A DNA stretch of 64,000 nt from contig NZ_CP023429.1 in the NCBI RefSeq assembly GCF_002327085.1, positions 2,346,383 to 2,410,382 on the forward strand, in the 5' to 3' direction. Below are positions 10,540 through 21,056 of the stretch, one piece after another. A model generated the notes under the pieces. It made no database searches. It had not been told where the DNA came from and worked only from the letters and a program-made list of their open reading frames with translations. The position numbers were made by a program, and so were the translations under genes. The stretch's first letter is position 1; the number at the start of each line of letters is the position of its first letter. This stretch comes from Neisseria weixii. GTDB taxonomy: Bacteria > Pseudomonadota > Gammaproteobacteria > Burkholderiales > Neisseriaceae.

Positions 10540-11781
10540 TTAGCCCACCACGTTGCCCAAGTTGAACAAAGGCAGGTACATGGCCACCAGTAATATACCG
10601 ATTAACGAACCCAACACCACCATGATAATCGGCTCCATCAATGACGATAATTGGGCAACGGCATTGTCGACTTCGTCTTCATAAAACTCAGCCGCTTTGT
10701 TCAACATATCGTCTAAAGAACCTGATTCCTCACCAATGGCGGCCATCTGAATCACCATATTGGGGAACATTTCGGTTGTCTGCATACTGGAAGTCAGCGA
10801 CAAACCTTGTGTGACTTTGGCACGGATGTCTTGTGTGGCTTCTTCGTAAAGAATATTGCCGGACGCACCTGCCACCGACTCCAATACTTCTACCAGCGGC
10901 ACACCCGCGGCAAACAAGGTGGAAGTGGTGCGCGACCAGCGTGCAATCGTGGCCTTTTTCACAATCGAACCGAAAATTGGCAGCTTGAGCAACATGGCAT
11001 CAACACGTTTTTGAAAAGCCGGTGATTTTTGGCGCAGCTTGTAAAGACCGAAAATCATCAGAATCAGGACGATAATCATGATCCAACCGTACGCGACAAA
11101 AAAGTCGGAAATATTCATCACAACTTGGGTCAGCCACGGCAGTTCCGCGCCCATGCCGCTGTATACTTCTTTAAAGGCAGGCAGTACAAACATCATCATC
11201 ACAAACATCAACACCACAGCCACCACCACAATCGAAATCGGATAGGTAAGTGCAGATTTGACTTTTTTCTTAATGGCTTGCGTTTTCTCTTTATATACTG
11301 CCAATTTATCCAACAAGCCTTCCAATACACCGCCGGTTTCGCCTGCCGCCACCAAATTACAGTAGAAACGGTCGAAATATTTAGGGTGTTTGGCAAAAGC
11401 TTTACCTAATGCACTCCCCTGCTCGACATCGGCACGGATTTGCATCAGCATCTGCGTCATGGAAGGATTAGAATGGCCACGCGCCACGATTTCAAAAGCC
11501 TGCATCAAAGGCAGACCGGCTTTCATCATGGTCGCCAATTGACGGGTAAATACGGTGATGTCTTCTTGCGTAATGCGGCGCTTGCGTACTGCTTTCACCT
11601 TACTGATACGCAACGGGCGGATACCGCGACGCTGAAGCTTTTTACGCGCTTCTTCTTCGTCTTTCGCCACCACTTCACCACGAACCACTTGATCAGTATT
11701 GGTATTTTTACCTTCAAATGTAAAACGTTTACCTTTGCTCTTTTGGGCGAACAAGCCCTTTTTTTGCTCTTCTTGAGCCAT
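10540..11781 (-). CDS. pilG: Type IV pilus inner-membrane platform protein PilG (PilC/GspF family)
   Basis: This is the polytopic platform protein on which the assembly ATPase works. It has 413 residues with two T2SSF repeats, one starting FTRQLATMMKAGLPLMQAFE and the other WSRTTSTLFAAGVPLVEVLE, each followed by hydrophobic segments. In Neisseria it is called PilG; Pseudomonas names it PilC. It lies 74 bases downstream of pilF. Confidence 0.95.
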   Translation of the reverse strand: MAQEEQKKGLFAQKSKGKRFTFEGKNTNTDQVVRGEVVAKDEEEARKKLQRRGIRPLRISKVKAVRKRRITQEDITVFTRQLATMMKAGLPLMQAFEIVARGHSNPSMTQMLMQIRADVEQGSALGKAFAKHPKYFDRFYCNLVAAGETGGVLEGLLDKLAVYKEKTQAIKKKVKSALTYPISIVVVAVVLMFVMMMFVLPAFKEVYSGMGAELPWLTQVVMNISDFFVAYGWIMIIVLILMIFGLYKLRQKSPAFQKRVDAMLLKLPIFGSIVKKATIARWSRTTSTLFAAGVPLVEVLESVAGASGNILYEEATQDIRAKVTQGLSLTSSMQTTEMFPNMVIQMAAIGEESGSLDDMLNKAAEFYEDEVDNAVAQLSSLMEPIIMVVLGSLIGILLVAMYLPLFNLGNVVG

Positions 11782-11855
11782 AATTTAATTACCCTTAATT
11801 TCATATGAGAAAAAATGAGAAACACAATTCCCCTTGCTTTTCCCATTCTTAAAAA

Positions 11856-13559
11856 TTAGTCATTGGTGTGAGCCGTTACTTCTTCCAACGAAGTTAAACC
11901 CTGCATCACTTTCAATAGACCTGCACGGCGCAAATCCACCATACCTTCTTGATAAGCCATGTTTTGAATATCGACTTCCGTACCGTTATTCATAATGACA
12001 CGCTGCATTTCTTCGGTAATCGGCATTACTTCATACACGCCGACACGACCTTTGAAACCCTTGCCACGACAACTGTCGCAACCGACAGGGCGGTACATTT
12101 GCCAATCTTTGGCCAAATCTTCATCGGTAAAACCGGCTTTTTTCAATGCCGGCACCGGCGGGCGCTCAATCGCTTTTTTGCAGTTTGGACACAAGCGACG
12201 CAACAAACGCTGCGCCATAATCAAACTCACCGAGCTGGCGATATTAAATGGCGCCACCCCCATATTCAACATACGCGACAAAGTTGCCGGTGCATTATTG
12301 GTATGCAATGTCGAGAACACCATATGGCCGGTTTGCGCCGCTTTAATCGCAATATCTGCAGTTTCCAAGTCACGAATCTCACCGACCATAATGATATCCG
12401 GATCCTGACGCAGGAAAGATTTCAGCGCGGCCGCAAAGGTCAGACCCTGTTTGTCATTGACGTTGACCTGATTAATCCCCGGCAAGTTGATCTCGGCAGG
12501 GTCTTCTGCCGTGGAAATATTCACATCTTCGGTATTTAGAATATTTAAACAGGTATAAAGCGAAACAGTTTTACCCGAGCCGGTAGGGCCGGTCACCAGC
12601 ACCATACCGTAAGGGCGATGAATAGCTTCAAGCAGCATTTCTTTTTGGAATGGCTCAAAGCCCAATTGGTCGATATTCAATGTAGTGGCATCCGAATTCA
12701 GGATACGCATTACCACTTTTTCACCGAACAAAGTCGGCAAGGTGCTCACACGGAAGTCAATCGGACGGCCATGTTTATGAAAAGCAATCTGAATACGGCC
12801 GTCTTGCGGTACACGTTTTTCAGAGATATCCAAACGCGCCATCACTTTAATACGCGATGCCAACTGGCCGCGCACGGCAACTGGCGGCTGTACCACTTCA
12901 CGCAACTGTCCATCAACACGGAAACGCACGCGTGCCATTTGTTCGTAAAATTCAAAATGGATATCCGATGCGCCGGCATTCAAGGCATCAGACAATGTTT
13001 TATGAATAAAACGCGGAATCGGGCCGTCTTCCGCTTCTTCATTGTCGATATACAGCGCTTGCGATGGTTGGGAAGATTCCTGCTCTTGGGTGATTTCTTT
13101 CAAAATGGTGGTCGAGCGTTGACCAATCCATTCCAGCAAAGAACTTAACTGGTCATGCGGCACCACCACCAAATCAACGGAAATACCTAAAGAAAAAGCG
13201 ATTTTTTGGAAATTTTGAATCTGGGTCGGATCAGACACCGCCAAATAAACCTTACGGCCTCGGCGGAAAATCGGCACACATCGGTTTTGCACCATCTGCT
13301 CTTCAGTCAAAACATCCGTCAACACATGACTGCGCGGATAATGATGCAAATCCAGTAAAGGATAGCTGAACACACGCGCCACCAGCTCACCAAGGGCTTT
13401 GGGAGAAATCACACCATCATCAAAAAGCATCGACATAATGTCTTTATGCGCTTTAATCGCCGCTTGATAATGTTCTGCCTGAGTAGGCGTAATCGTTTGA
13501 CTTTGCACCAATACGCGCAGTAATCCGACACTCATTTTGACCTGATCCGTTCTTAGCAA
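11856..13559 (-). CDS. pilF: Type IV pilus extension ATPase PilF (PilB family)
   Basis: This cytoplasmic hexameric ATPase powers pilin polymerisation. It has 567 residues: an N-terminal T2SSE domain, Walker A GPTGSGKT near residue 325, an Asp box and Walker B ([16 protein letters not shown]), and a zinc site with CPNC near 457 and CDSC near 497. Neisseria uses the name PilF and Pseudomonas PilB. Start 13559 is used; a second Met eight residues in (MSVGLLR) is possible. It heads the leftward pilus series. Confidence 0.96.
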   Translation of the reverse strand: MLRTDQVKMSVGLLRVLVQSQTITPTQAEHYQAAIKAHKDIMSMLFDDGVISPKALGELVARVFSYPLLDLHHYPRSHVLTDVLTEEQMVQNRCVPIFRRGRKVYLAVSDPTQIQNFQKIAFSLGISVDLVVVPHDQLSSLLEWIGQRSTTILKEITQEQESSQPSQALYIDNEEAEDGPIPRFIHKTLSDALNAGASDIHFEFYEQMARVRFRVDGQLREVVQPPVAVRGQLASRIKVMARLDISEKRVPQDGRIQIAFHKHGRPIDFRVSTLPTLFGEKVVMRILNSDATTLNIDQLGFEPFQKEMLLEAIHRPYGMVLVTGPTGSGKTVSLYTCLNILNTEDVNISTAEDPAEINLPGINQVNVNDKQGLTFAAALKSFLRQDPDIIMVGEIRDLETADIAIKAAQTGHMVFSTLHTNNAPATLSRMLNMGVAPFNIASSVSLIMAQRLLRRLCPNCKKAIERPPVPALKKAGFTDEDLAKDWQMYRPVGCDSCRGKGFKGRVGVYEVMPITEEMQRVIMNNGTEVDIQNMAYQEGMVDLRRAGLLKVMQGLTSLEEVTAHTND

Positions 13560-13813
13560 AGCATCATCCCTGAGCTTTGCTATGTGTTTAATTATGAATA
13601 CCCTAAAACCTCCGGCGGCCTTTTGTTTTCCCTTTTACCTTTACCGGTCAGAAGTGGGTCATTTATTTACGTTTAATGTTATGTTTATTGTTTTATTCAA
13701 TATGCGTTTGTTATTATAAAACAAGCTGAGCCAGTCTCAAACCTGCTTTTGAAATTGTATCAACAATTAGAAACTATTTCACAACAGATATAATGTTTGA
13801 ACTGCTACGTACA
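13560..13813. other. AT-rich region upstream of pilF
   Basis: No gene is visible. The region is AT-rich between 13640 and 13760 and should hold the pilF promoter, but I cannot assign hexamers with confidence. Confidence 0.5.
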
Positions 13814-13841
13814 AAAAGGCCGGATAATTTCCGGCCTTTTC
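13814..13841. terminator. Bidirectional hairpin terminator
   Basis: AAAAGGCCGGA and TCCGGCCTTTT form a GC-rich stem with A and T flanks on either side. It is not a DUS hairpin and backs up the tRNA terminator. Confidence 0.75.
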
Positions 13842-13862
13842 AAATTTTTTAGATAAAAAAAT

Positions 13863-13878
13863 AACCGCTAGAGCGGTT
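13863..13878 (-). terminator. Terminator of tRNA-Phe
   Basis: AACCGCTAGAGCGGTT is a short hairpin just past the tRNA 3' end. On the minus strand it is followed by ATTTTTTTAT. Confidence 0.7.
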
Positions 13879-13879
13879 T

Positions 13880-13954
13880 TGGTGGCCAGAGGCGGATCGA
13901 ACCGCCGACACACGGATTTTCAATCCGTTGCTCTACCAACTGAGCTATCTGGCC
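13880..13954 (-). tRNA. tRNA-Phe (GAA)
   Basis: The minus strand reads as a full cloverleaf. It has acceptor GGCCAGA, D-arm AGCTCAGTTGGTAGAGC, an anticodon stem around TTGAAAA with anticodon GAA, and T-arm GGCGGTTCGATCCGCC. Discriminator A is followed by encoded CCA at 13882-13880. It is isolated, with its own terminator. Confidence 0.97.
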
Positions 13955-14203
13955 TTCTCGTCTTTTGTTGCGAGATGTTTATTAAACCAAAAACACCGCC
14001 TTCACGCAAGCCTTATTTGACAAAAATATTCATAAAACAACTAAACTCATGTTTTATATTGAATTAAAATTTCATGATTTTGCCGTGATTTCCGGCATTT
14101 TCTGCGAATTTATTTTATCAAGCCGTCTGAAAACAGAATCATGGTCGCGTATCCTGTTTTTAAGCTACAATAGCAGTTTGCCCTTTCGATAAAAAACACA
14201 CAC

Positions 14204-14770
14204 ATGCTTTACCAATTTTTAAAAGATATGCTGGATATTCTGCGCCTGCGCTACCGATCGCCGATGGAATATCTCTACACGCTGCCGGTAATCGCCGCCG
14301 TGTTGTTACTGCTGGGTATCATCAATGCGGCCAGCATGTCGCCTTTATTCGGCCAAGAACCCGCCGCGATAGTGTTTGCGGTTTTACTCACCATCGTCAA
14401 ATGGCTGGTATTAAGCCGCGCCATGCGTACGGTGATTCATTATTACGGCGGCACGCCACGCTTGCCCTTATGGGGTTTCACTTTGGCTTCCGAAGCCTTA
14501 GCGATTCCTATGCTGGCTTTGTTTTATGTCCCTCAACTGGCCACGCTGGCACTGTTTTACCAAGCCTGGAGCTTTGGGGCGCAAGCCATTGGCTTCATGA
14601 AAATGGGCAATGTTTCGGGCTGGAAAATCATGTTGGGTTATCTTTTATATTTCCTCGGCACGCTGGCCGTCGGCTCGGTTTTGCTGATTTTGTTTATCCA
14701 AGCAGGCTGGATGGATGCCGACACCTTGAACCAACAATTGCAAGCCATTATGCAGACTAAAGATTCTTAA
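14204..14770 (+). CDS. YIP1-family inner membrane protein
   Basis: The 188-residue protein has five or so hydrophobic segments, for example LYTLPVIAAVLLLLGIINAA and AVLLTIVKWLVLSRAM. The layout fits bacterial Yip1-domain proteins, whose function is unknown. It is a single gene closed by a perfect DUS palindrome. The assignment rests on general pattern, so the family name is moderate and the membrane location firm. Confidence 0.75.
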   Translation: MLYQFLKDMLDILRLRYRSPMEYLYTLPVIAAVLLLLGIINAASMSPLFGQEPAAIVFAVLLTIVKWLVLSRAMRTVIHYYGGTPRLPLWGFTLASEALAIPMLALFYVPQLATLALFYQAWSFGAQAIGFMKMGNVSGWKIMLGYLLYFLGTLAVGSVLLILFIQAGWMDADTLNQQLQAIMQTKDS

Positions 14771-14775
14771 ATAGA

Positions 14776-14809
14776 TAGAGGCCGTCTGAAACGTTTCAGA
14801 CGGCCTCTA
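14776..14809. terminator. DUS palindrome terminator
   Basis: TAGAGGCCGTCTGAAAC and its exact inverted copy meet with no loop, making a 34-base perfect palindrome. Confidence 0.8.
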
Positions 14810-15022
14810 AACTTATAGCTTGCAACCCTACTATTTATAATTTCTACGCAGTTGGGGGAGTTTAGACATTCAAATTACTGCCATAGCCAAATATCCTGAA
14901 CCCATATCTGGGTTCCCGTCTGTACTAGGGCGGCTGGGCAGATTTGTGTAGCTAATGCGGCTTAAAATTTCTGAAAAGTTACAAGTTTTACAAAAATTTC
15001 AATCTTATTGTATGCACACAAA
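14810..15022. other. Non-coding stretch of unknown origin
   Basis: No reading frame of note. A small hairpin, GAACCCATATCTGGGTTC, lies at about 14898-14915. The stretch looks like decayed repeat or insertion-sequence remnant, but I cannot match it to a known element. Confidence 0.35.
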
Positions 15023-15056
15023 AAAATCCCACACAACCAAAAGCGTGTGGGATTTT
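15023..15056 (-). terminator. groEL terminator
   Basis: AAAATCCCACAC pairs with GTGTGGGATTTT around a 10-base loop. On the minus strand it runs into TTTTTTTG. It is one of the few non-DUS terminators here. Confidence 0.85.
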
Positions 15057-15089
15057 CCTTTTACAATCTGAAATGTTGAGACGGCCTTA

Positions 15090-16723
<1,634 letters not shown>

Positions 16724-16795
16724 TTATATGCTCCAATAAATTATCTGGTTGGCGGCCGTCTGAACCTTGTCAGAAGACCTAAATATGAAATGGGA

Positions 16796-17083
16796 TTATT
16801 CTACAATTGCAAAAATGTCTTCTTCTCGCATCACCAACAGCTCTTCGCCGTCGGCCTTCACGGTTTGGCCGCTGTATTTGCCGAAAATCACTTTGTCGCC
16901 GACTTTCACATCCAAAGCACGGCGTTGGCCGTCGCGGCCTACTTTGCCTGCACCCACGGCAACCACTTCACCCATATCAGGTTTTTCGGCCGCAGCACCC
17001 GGCAACACAATGCCTGATGCGGTTTTTTCTTCAGCTTCAACGCGTTTTACCACTACGCGGTCATGTAAAGGACGGATGGTCAT
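16796..17083 (-). CDS. groES: Co-chaperonin GroES
   Basis: GroES caps the GroEL chamber. It has 95 residues, begins [16 protein letters not shown], has the mobile loop around [16 protein letters not shown], and ends [11 protein letters not shown], all normal. It is first in the groES-groEL operon and has a candidate heat-shock promoter upstream. Confidence 0.97.
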   Translation of the reverse strand: MTIRPLHDRVVVKRVEAEEKTASGIVLPGAAAEKPDMGEVVAVGAGKVGRDGQRRALDVKVGDKVIFGKYSGQTVKADGEELLVMREEDIFAIVE

Positions 17084-17165
17084 GTAATATTCTCCAAAAA
17101 AGTTATAAAAAGTTTGTTTTGAAAATTCACAGATAAAACAAAGATATCTGCTTCAGCGAAGCTAA

Positions 17166-17193
17166 AAATAAGGTTATCGGCGCAAAATTCAAG
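17166..17193 (-). promoter_or_regulatory. Candidate sigma-32 heat-shock promoter of groES-groEL
   Basis: On the minus strand CTTGAAT (17193-17187) and CCTTATTT (17173-17166) are 13 bases apart. The sigma-32 consensus is CTTGAAA, 13-15 bases, then CCCCATNT. The position, about 80 bases before groES, fits. No CIRCE operator was seen. Confidence 0.5.
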
Positions 17194-17250
17194 CCCCGAT
17201 GTGCAAATTTTTCTGCGGTTAGCGTCCGATTATTTTCAATGACAAGCAAC

Positions 17251-17278
17251 AGGCCGTCTGAAATGTTTCAGACGGCCT
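17251..17278. terminator. DUS palindrome between groES and the siderophore locus
   Basis: An inverted DUS pair meets at GAAATGTTTC. It lies upstream of both divergent units, so its role may be insulation or DNA uptake, not termination. Confidence 0.5.
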
Positions 17279-17347
17279 AATTTCATGTCTTGTTGCATGC
17301 CCATAACAAAACTTGGAAATTCATCAAATCTATGCGAAAATAAAAGA

Positions 17348-17367
17348 AAACCATTCTCATCATTGAT
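17348..17367. promoter_or_regulatory. Possible Fur box upstream of the siderophore-binding protein
   Basis: AAACCATTCTCATCATTGAT, read in reverse, matches about 10 of 19 positions of the Fur consensus, including an unbroken AATGAT. It lies some 90 bases before the start of an iron-uptake gene, where Fur control is expected. Confidence 0.35.
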
Positions 17368-17420
17368 ACGGTTTGTAAAATCACTGCATTGCAAACACTA
17401 TCTTGCCGTATCACACTTTC

Positions 17421-17454
17421 ATTTTTTGGAGATTTTTATTTTTTGGAGATTTTT
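17421..17454 (+). repeat. 17-bp tandem duplication carrying the ribosome binding site
   Basis: The unit ATTTTTTGGAGATTTTT occurs twice in a row (17421-17437 and 17438-17454) and is followed at once by AATG. The second GGAG is the likely ribosome binding site of the gene starting at 17456. Confidence 0.85.
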
Positions 17455-17455
17455 A

Positions 17456-18453
17456 ATGTTCCGTTTAACTTCTTTGGCCGTATGCTGCGCGCTGGCCTTA
17501 AGCGCATGTTCCCCGAAACAAGAAGCCGCCCAACCGGCTGCTCCGGCCGCTTCAGGCACTTCCGCCGCTGCGGCTGCTGCCGCACCGGCTGCGCAAACTG
17601 AAGGCGCAAACCTGACGGTGAAAACCGCACGCGGTGATGTGCAAGTGCCGCAAAATCCTAAGCGCGTTGCCGTGTACGATTTGGGTATGGCCGATACGCT
17701 GCAAAAATTAGGCGTGCCAGCCGGTATGTCGATTGAAAGCACCAAAAACCTGTTGCCGTACTTGGGTGATTACCTGAAAAACACCCAGCCTGCCGGCACG
17801 TTGTTTGAGCCGGACTTTGAAGCCTTAAACAGCTACAAACCGCAATTGATCATCATCGGCAGCCGCACCGCCAAAGCCTTCGACCAGTTGAATGCGATTG
17901 CGCCGACCATCGAAATGACTGCGGAAACCGACAACCTGAAAGAAAGCGCGAAAGAGCGCATTGATGCCTTCGGTCAAATTTTCGGCAAACAAACCGAAGC
18001 TGACGCGCTGAAAGCCGAAATCGATGCTTCTTTTGACGCAGCCAAAAAAGCAGCCGAAGGCAAAGGCAAAGGCTTAGTGATTATTGTGAACGGCGGCAAA
18101 ATGTCTGCTTTCGGCCCGACTTCACGCCTGGGCGGCTGGATTCATCAAGACATCGGCGTGCCTGCGGTAGACGACGCCATCAAAGAAGGCAGCCACGGCC
18201 AGCCGGTGACCTTTGAATACCTGAAAGAGAAAAATCCGGATTGGTTATTTGTGTTAGACCGTGGTGCGGCCATCGGCGAACAAGGCCAGGCAGCGAAAGA
18301 TGTATTGGATAACCCGTTGGTGGCCGAAACCAACGCCTGGAAAAAGGCCAAGTGGTGTATTTGGTGCCTGAAACCTATCTGGCTGCCGGCGGCGCGCAAT
18401 CATTGCTTACCGCCAGCAAACAGCTGACCGACGCATTCAATGCCGCAAAATAA
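17456..18453 (+). pseudogene. Siderophore-binding lipoprotein (FatB/CeuE/FetB type), frameshifted near 3' end
   Basis: This is a periplasmic iron-siderophore receptor lipoprotein of an ABC importer. The signal ends LALSAC, followed by an Ala/Pro linker, then a PBP fold with NPKRVAVYDLGMADTL, PDFEALNSYKPQLIIIGSR and GGKMSAFGPTSRLGGW. The frame derails at WKKAKW near 18345. Adding one A to the A-run gives KKGQVVYLVPETYLAAGG and the stop at 18451-18453, total about 332 residues, family length. I chose the start at 17456 because it follows the GGAG site and opens the signal peptide. It is first in the importer cluster and resembles neisserial FetB. The substrate is not predictable beyond a catechol-type siderophore guess. 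Confidence 0.85.
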
Positions 18454-18466
18454 GCGTATTTGATTA

Positions 18467-18575
18467 TTCAGACGGCCTTTGATCTGCAAAGGCCGTCTGA
18501 ACGCGTTTATCGTATCGATATTTTACCTTGGCGTTCTATTTTCAGACGGCCTTTGCAGATCAAAGGCCGTCTGAA
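18467..18575. repeat. Long inverted repeat built from two nested DUS palindromes
   Basis: The arms 18467-18501 and 18541-18575 are exact reverse complements of 35 bases, separated by 39 bases. Each arm is itself an inverted DUS pair around TTGATCTGCAA or its complement. The structure lies between the binding-protein gene and the first permease gene, where it could fold in two competing ways in RNA. Confidence 0.9.
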
Positions 18576-18608
18576 AATAAAATGCACTCTAATGAATAAA
18601 CGAAACCC

Positions 18609-19577
18609 ATGTTCAAAACCGCCCTTTCTTTAAACCTAGCCAGCATCTTTACCCTGATTGTGCTGTTTTTCATCAGCCTGTCGGTCGGTGTGGCCAGTTT
18701 CGACTGGCGCAATCTGTTCGATATGTCCGACAGCATCCAGCTGATGTGGGTGAGCCGCTTGCCGCGCACGTTCGCGATTGTGTTGACCGGTGCGTCGATG
18801 GCGGTGGCGGGCATGATTATGCAGATTTTGATGCGCAACCGTTTTGTCGAGCCGTCGATGGTGGGGGCGAGCCAGAGTGCGTCTTTAGGCTTGCTGCTGA
18901 TGGCGTTGTTTGCGCCTTCCGCTGCATTGCTGGTGAAAATGTCGGCAGCGGCGGTAGCGGCGATGGTGGGGATGTTGGTGTTTATGGCGCTCATCCGCCG
19001 ACTGCCGCCGACCGCGCAATTGATGGTGCCGCTGGTGGGGATTATTTTCGGCGGCGTGATTGAATCGGTGGCGGTATTTATCGCTTATGAAACGGATATG
19101 CTGCAAATGCTGACTGTGTGGCAGCAAGGCGATTTTTCGGGGGTGTTGCTGGGGCGTTATGAATTGCTGTGGCTCACCGGCGCGTTGGCGGTGTTTGCCT
19201 ATCTGATTGCCGACCAACTCACCATCATCGGTTTGGGCGAAACGGTAAGCGTGAACTTGGGCTTAAACCGCAATACCATTTTGTGGGCAGGTTTGATTAT
19301 CGTCGCGCTGATTACCTCGCTGGTGGTGGTAACGGTGGGCAATATCCCGTTTATCGGATTAGTCGTGCCCAATATCATCAGCCGCCTGATGGGCGACAAG
19401 CTGCGGCAAAGCCTGCCGGCAGTGGCCTTGACGGGCGCGTCTCTGGTGTTGCTGTGCGACATTATCGGCCGCTTGGTGGTGTTTCCGTTTGAGATTCCGG
19501 TATCGGTGGTTTTCGGCGTGGCCGGTACGGTGTTATTCTTAGGTTTATTATTGAGAAAACCTGCCCATGCCGTCTGA
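18609..19577 (+). CDS. Iron-siderophore ABC transporter permease 1 (FecCD family)
   Basis: The 322-residue inner-membrane permease has about nine hydrophobic segments and the BtuC/FecCD landmarks RLPRTFAIVLTGASMAVAG near the N terminus and GNIPFIGLVVPNIISRLMGD, the ATPase-contact loop. It resembles FatD/CeuB/FetC. Its stop codon is the TGA of a DUS (H-A-V-stop). The partner permease and ATPase come only after the five biotin genes. Confidence 0.92.
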   Translation: MFKTALSLNLASIFTLIVLFFISLSVGVASFDWRNLFDMSDSIQLMWVSRLPRTFAIVLTGASMAVAGMIMQILMRNRFVEPSMVGASQSASLGLLLMALFAPSAALLVKMSAAAVAAMVGMLVFMALIRRLPPTAQLMVPLVGIIFGGVIESVAVFIAYETDMLQMLTVWQQGDFSGVLLGRYELLWLTGALAVFAYLIADQLTIIGLGETVSVNLGLNRNTILWAGLIIVALITSLVVVTVGNIPFIGLVVPNIISRLMGDKLRQSLPAVALTGASLVLLCDIIGRLVVFPFEIPVSVVFGVAGTVLFLGLLLRKPAHAV

Positions 19578-19599
19578 AACTTTTCAGACAGCCTAAAGG

Positions 19600-19733
19600 C
19601 TGTCGGCAATGAACGCAACAGCGGTGTTTTTGGTCAAAAATCCGCATCTGCGTCGTTAAAAATGCGCGCAAGGTGTTCAACCTTGCTGCGCTTTTTGCCT
19701 CAAAAAACCGCTTCATTGCTCAATTGTCGGCAG
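19600..19733. repeat. Repeat copy A (about 134 bp, imperfect terminal inverted repeats)
   Basis: It begins CTGTCGGCAAT and ends ATTGTCGGCAG, with GCGGTGTTTTTGGTCAAAAA near one end and TTTTTGCCTCAAAAAACCGC near the other. The inner part is nearly identical, in reverse complement, to copy C at 22394-22546. It sits exactly between permease 1 and bioA. Confidence 0.8.
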
Positions 19734-19761
19734 ACCCCAGATTAAAGAATACCGAATAAAT

Positions 19762-21056
19762 ATGCACACCGATCACCTGCTTCATATCGACAAACACCAC
19801 ATCTGGCACCCTTACACGTCCATGACCGAACCGCTTCCGGTTTACCCGGTGGCGCGTGCCGACGGCGTGATGATAACCCTTTCAGACGGCCGCCACTTGG
19901 TTGACGGCATGTCTTCGTGGTGGGCGGCGCTGCACGGCTATAATCACCCGCGTTTGAATGCGGCTGCCACAGCGCAATTGGAACAAATGAGCCACATCAT
20001 GTTTGGCGGCCTGACCCACGAGCCGGCAGTGCGGCTGACCGAATTATTATTAAGCATTCTGCCGCCGCCGTTAAACAAGGTTTTTTATGCCGACAGCGGC
20101 TCGGTAGCGGTTGAGGTGGCGATGAAAATGGCGCTGCAATATCAGCAAGCCATCGGGCAGCCTGAGCGCAACCGTTTTGCCGCCATCCGTGTCGGCTATC
20201 ACGGCGACACTTGGCATGCGATGTCGGTTTGCGATCCGGTCACCGGTATGCACGGTTTGTTTGGCAGCAGCTTGCCGGTGCAATATTTCCTGCCGCAACC
20301 TGCCGTCAAATTCGGCGAGCCGTGGTGTGATGAAGCGATTGAACCTTTGCGCCATCTGTTGGCAACACACGGTCACAAAATCGCTGCGCTGATTGTGGAA
20401 CCGATTGTACAAGGTGCGGGCGGCATGTATTTTTATTCGCCGGTTTACCTGCAACAAGCGCGTGAATTGTGTTCGGCGCATGGTGTGTTGCTGGTGTTTG
20501 ACGAAATCGCCACCGGCTTTGGCCGCACCGGCAAACTGTTTGCGCTGGAACACGCCGGCACCGTACCCGATATTGTCTGCTTGGGCAAAGCGCTCACCGG
20601 CGGCTATCTCACGCTTTCGGCCACCATCACCACCGCCCAAGTGGCCGAAGCCATTTCATCGGGCGCGGCGGGCTGCTTTATGCACGGCCCAACTTTTATG
20701 GCCAACCCGCTGGCCTGCGCCGTGGCTGCCGAATCGGTTGCCATGCTGCTGGAAAGCCCGTGGCAGGAGCGCATTGCCTGCATTGAAGCGCAATTGCGGC
20801 AGGATTTGGCGGTTGCAGCCGAATGGGCATGCGTGGCAGAAGTGCGCGTGTTGGGTGCCATCGGGTGATTGAAATGAAGGCGCCGGTCAACATGGCTTCT
20901 TTGCAGGCGCGGCTGGTGGCGCACGGCATTTGGGTGCGTCCGTTTGGCAAACTGGTTTACCTGATGCCGCCTTTTATCATTACGCCGGACGAGTTGGCTC
21001 AATTAACCCACGGCCTGCTGGCCGCTTTGGCGGAGGAATACGGTGCAACACTTTAA
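19762..21056 (+). pseudogene. bioA: Adenosylmethionine-8-amino-7-oxononanoate aminotransferase (frameshifted)
   Basis: BioA transfers an amino group from SAM to KAPA to make DAPA in biotin synthesis. It is a class III PLP aminotransferase: [12 protein letters not shown] at the N terminus, [24 protein letters not shown] and the PLP lysine in [11 protein letters not shown]. The frame ends after LGAIG at 20868. One more G in the GGG at 20863-20865 continues it as [17 protein letters not shown] to a stop at 21054-21056. The repaired length is 431, normal. bioF starts inside its end (14-base overlap). Probable consensus error. Confidence 0.92.

Noticed and set aside
10002..13148. Several long plus-strand frames across the pilus genes
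   Set aside because: They are antisense shadows of pilD, pilG and pilF, which are complete on the minus strand.
18467..18575. CRISPR-like repeated units
   Set aside because: The repeats are inverted DUS pairs, not regularly spaced direct repeats, and no cas gene is nearby.
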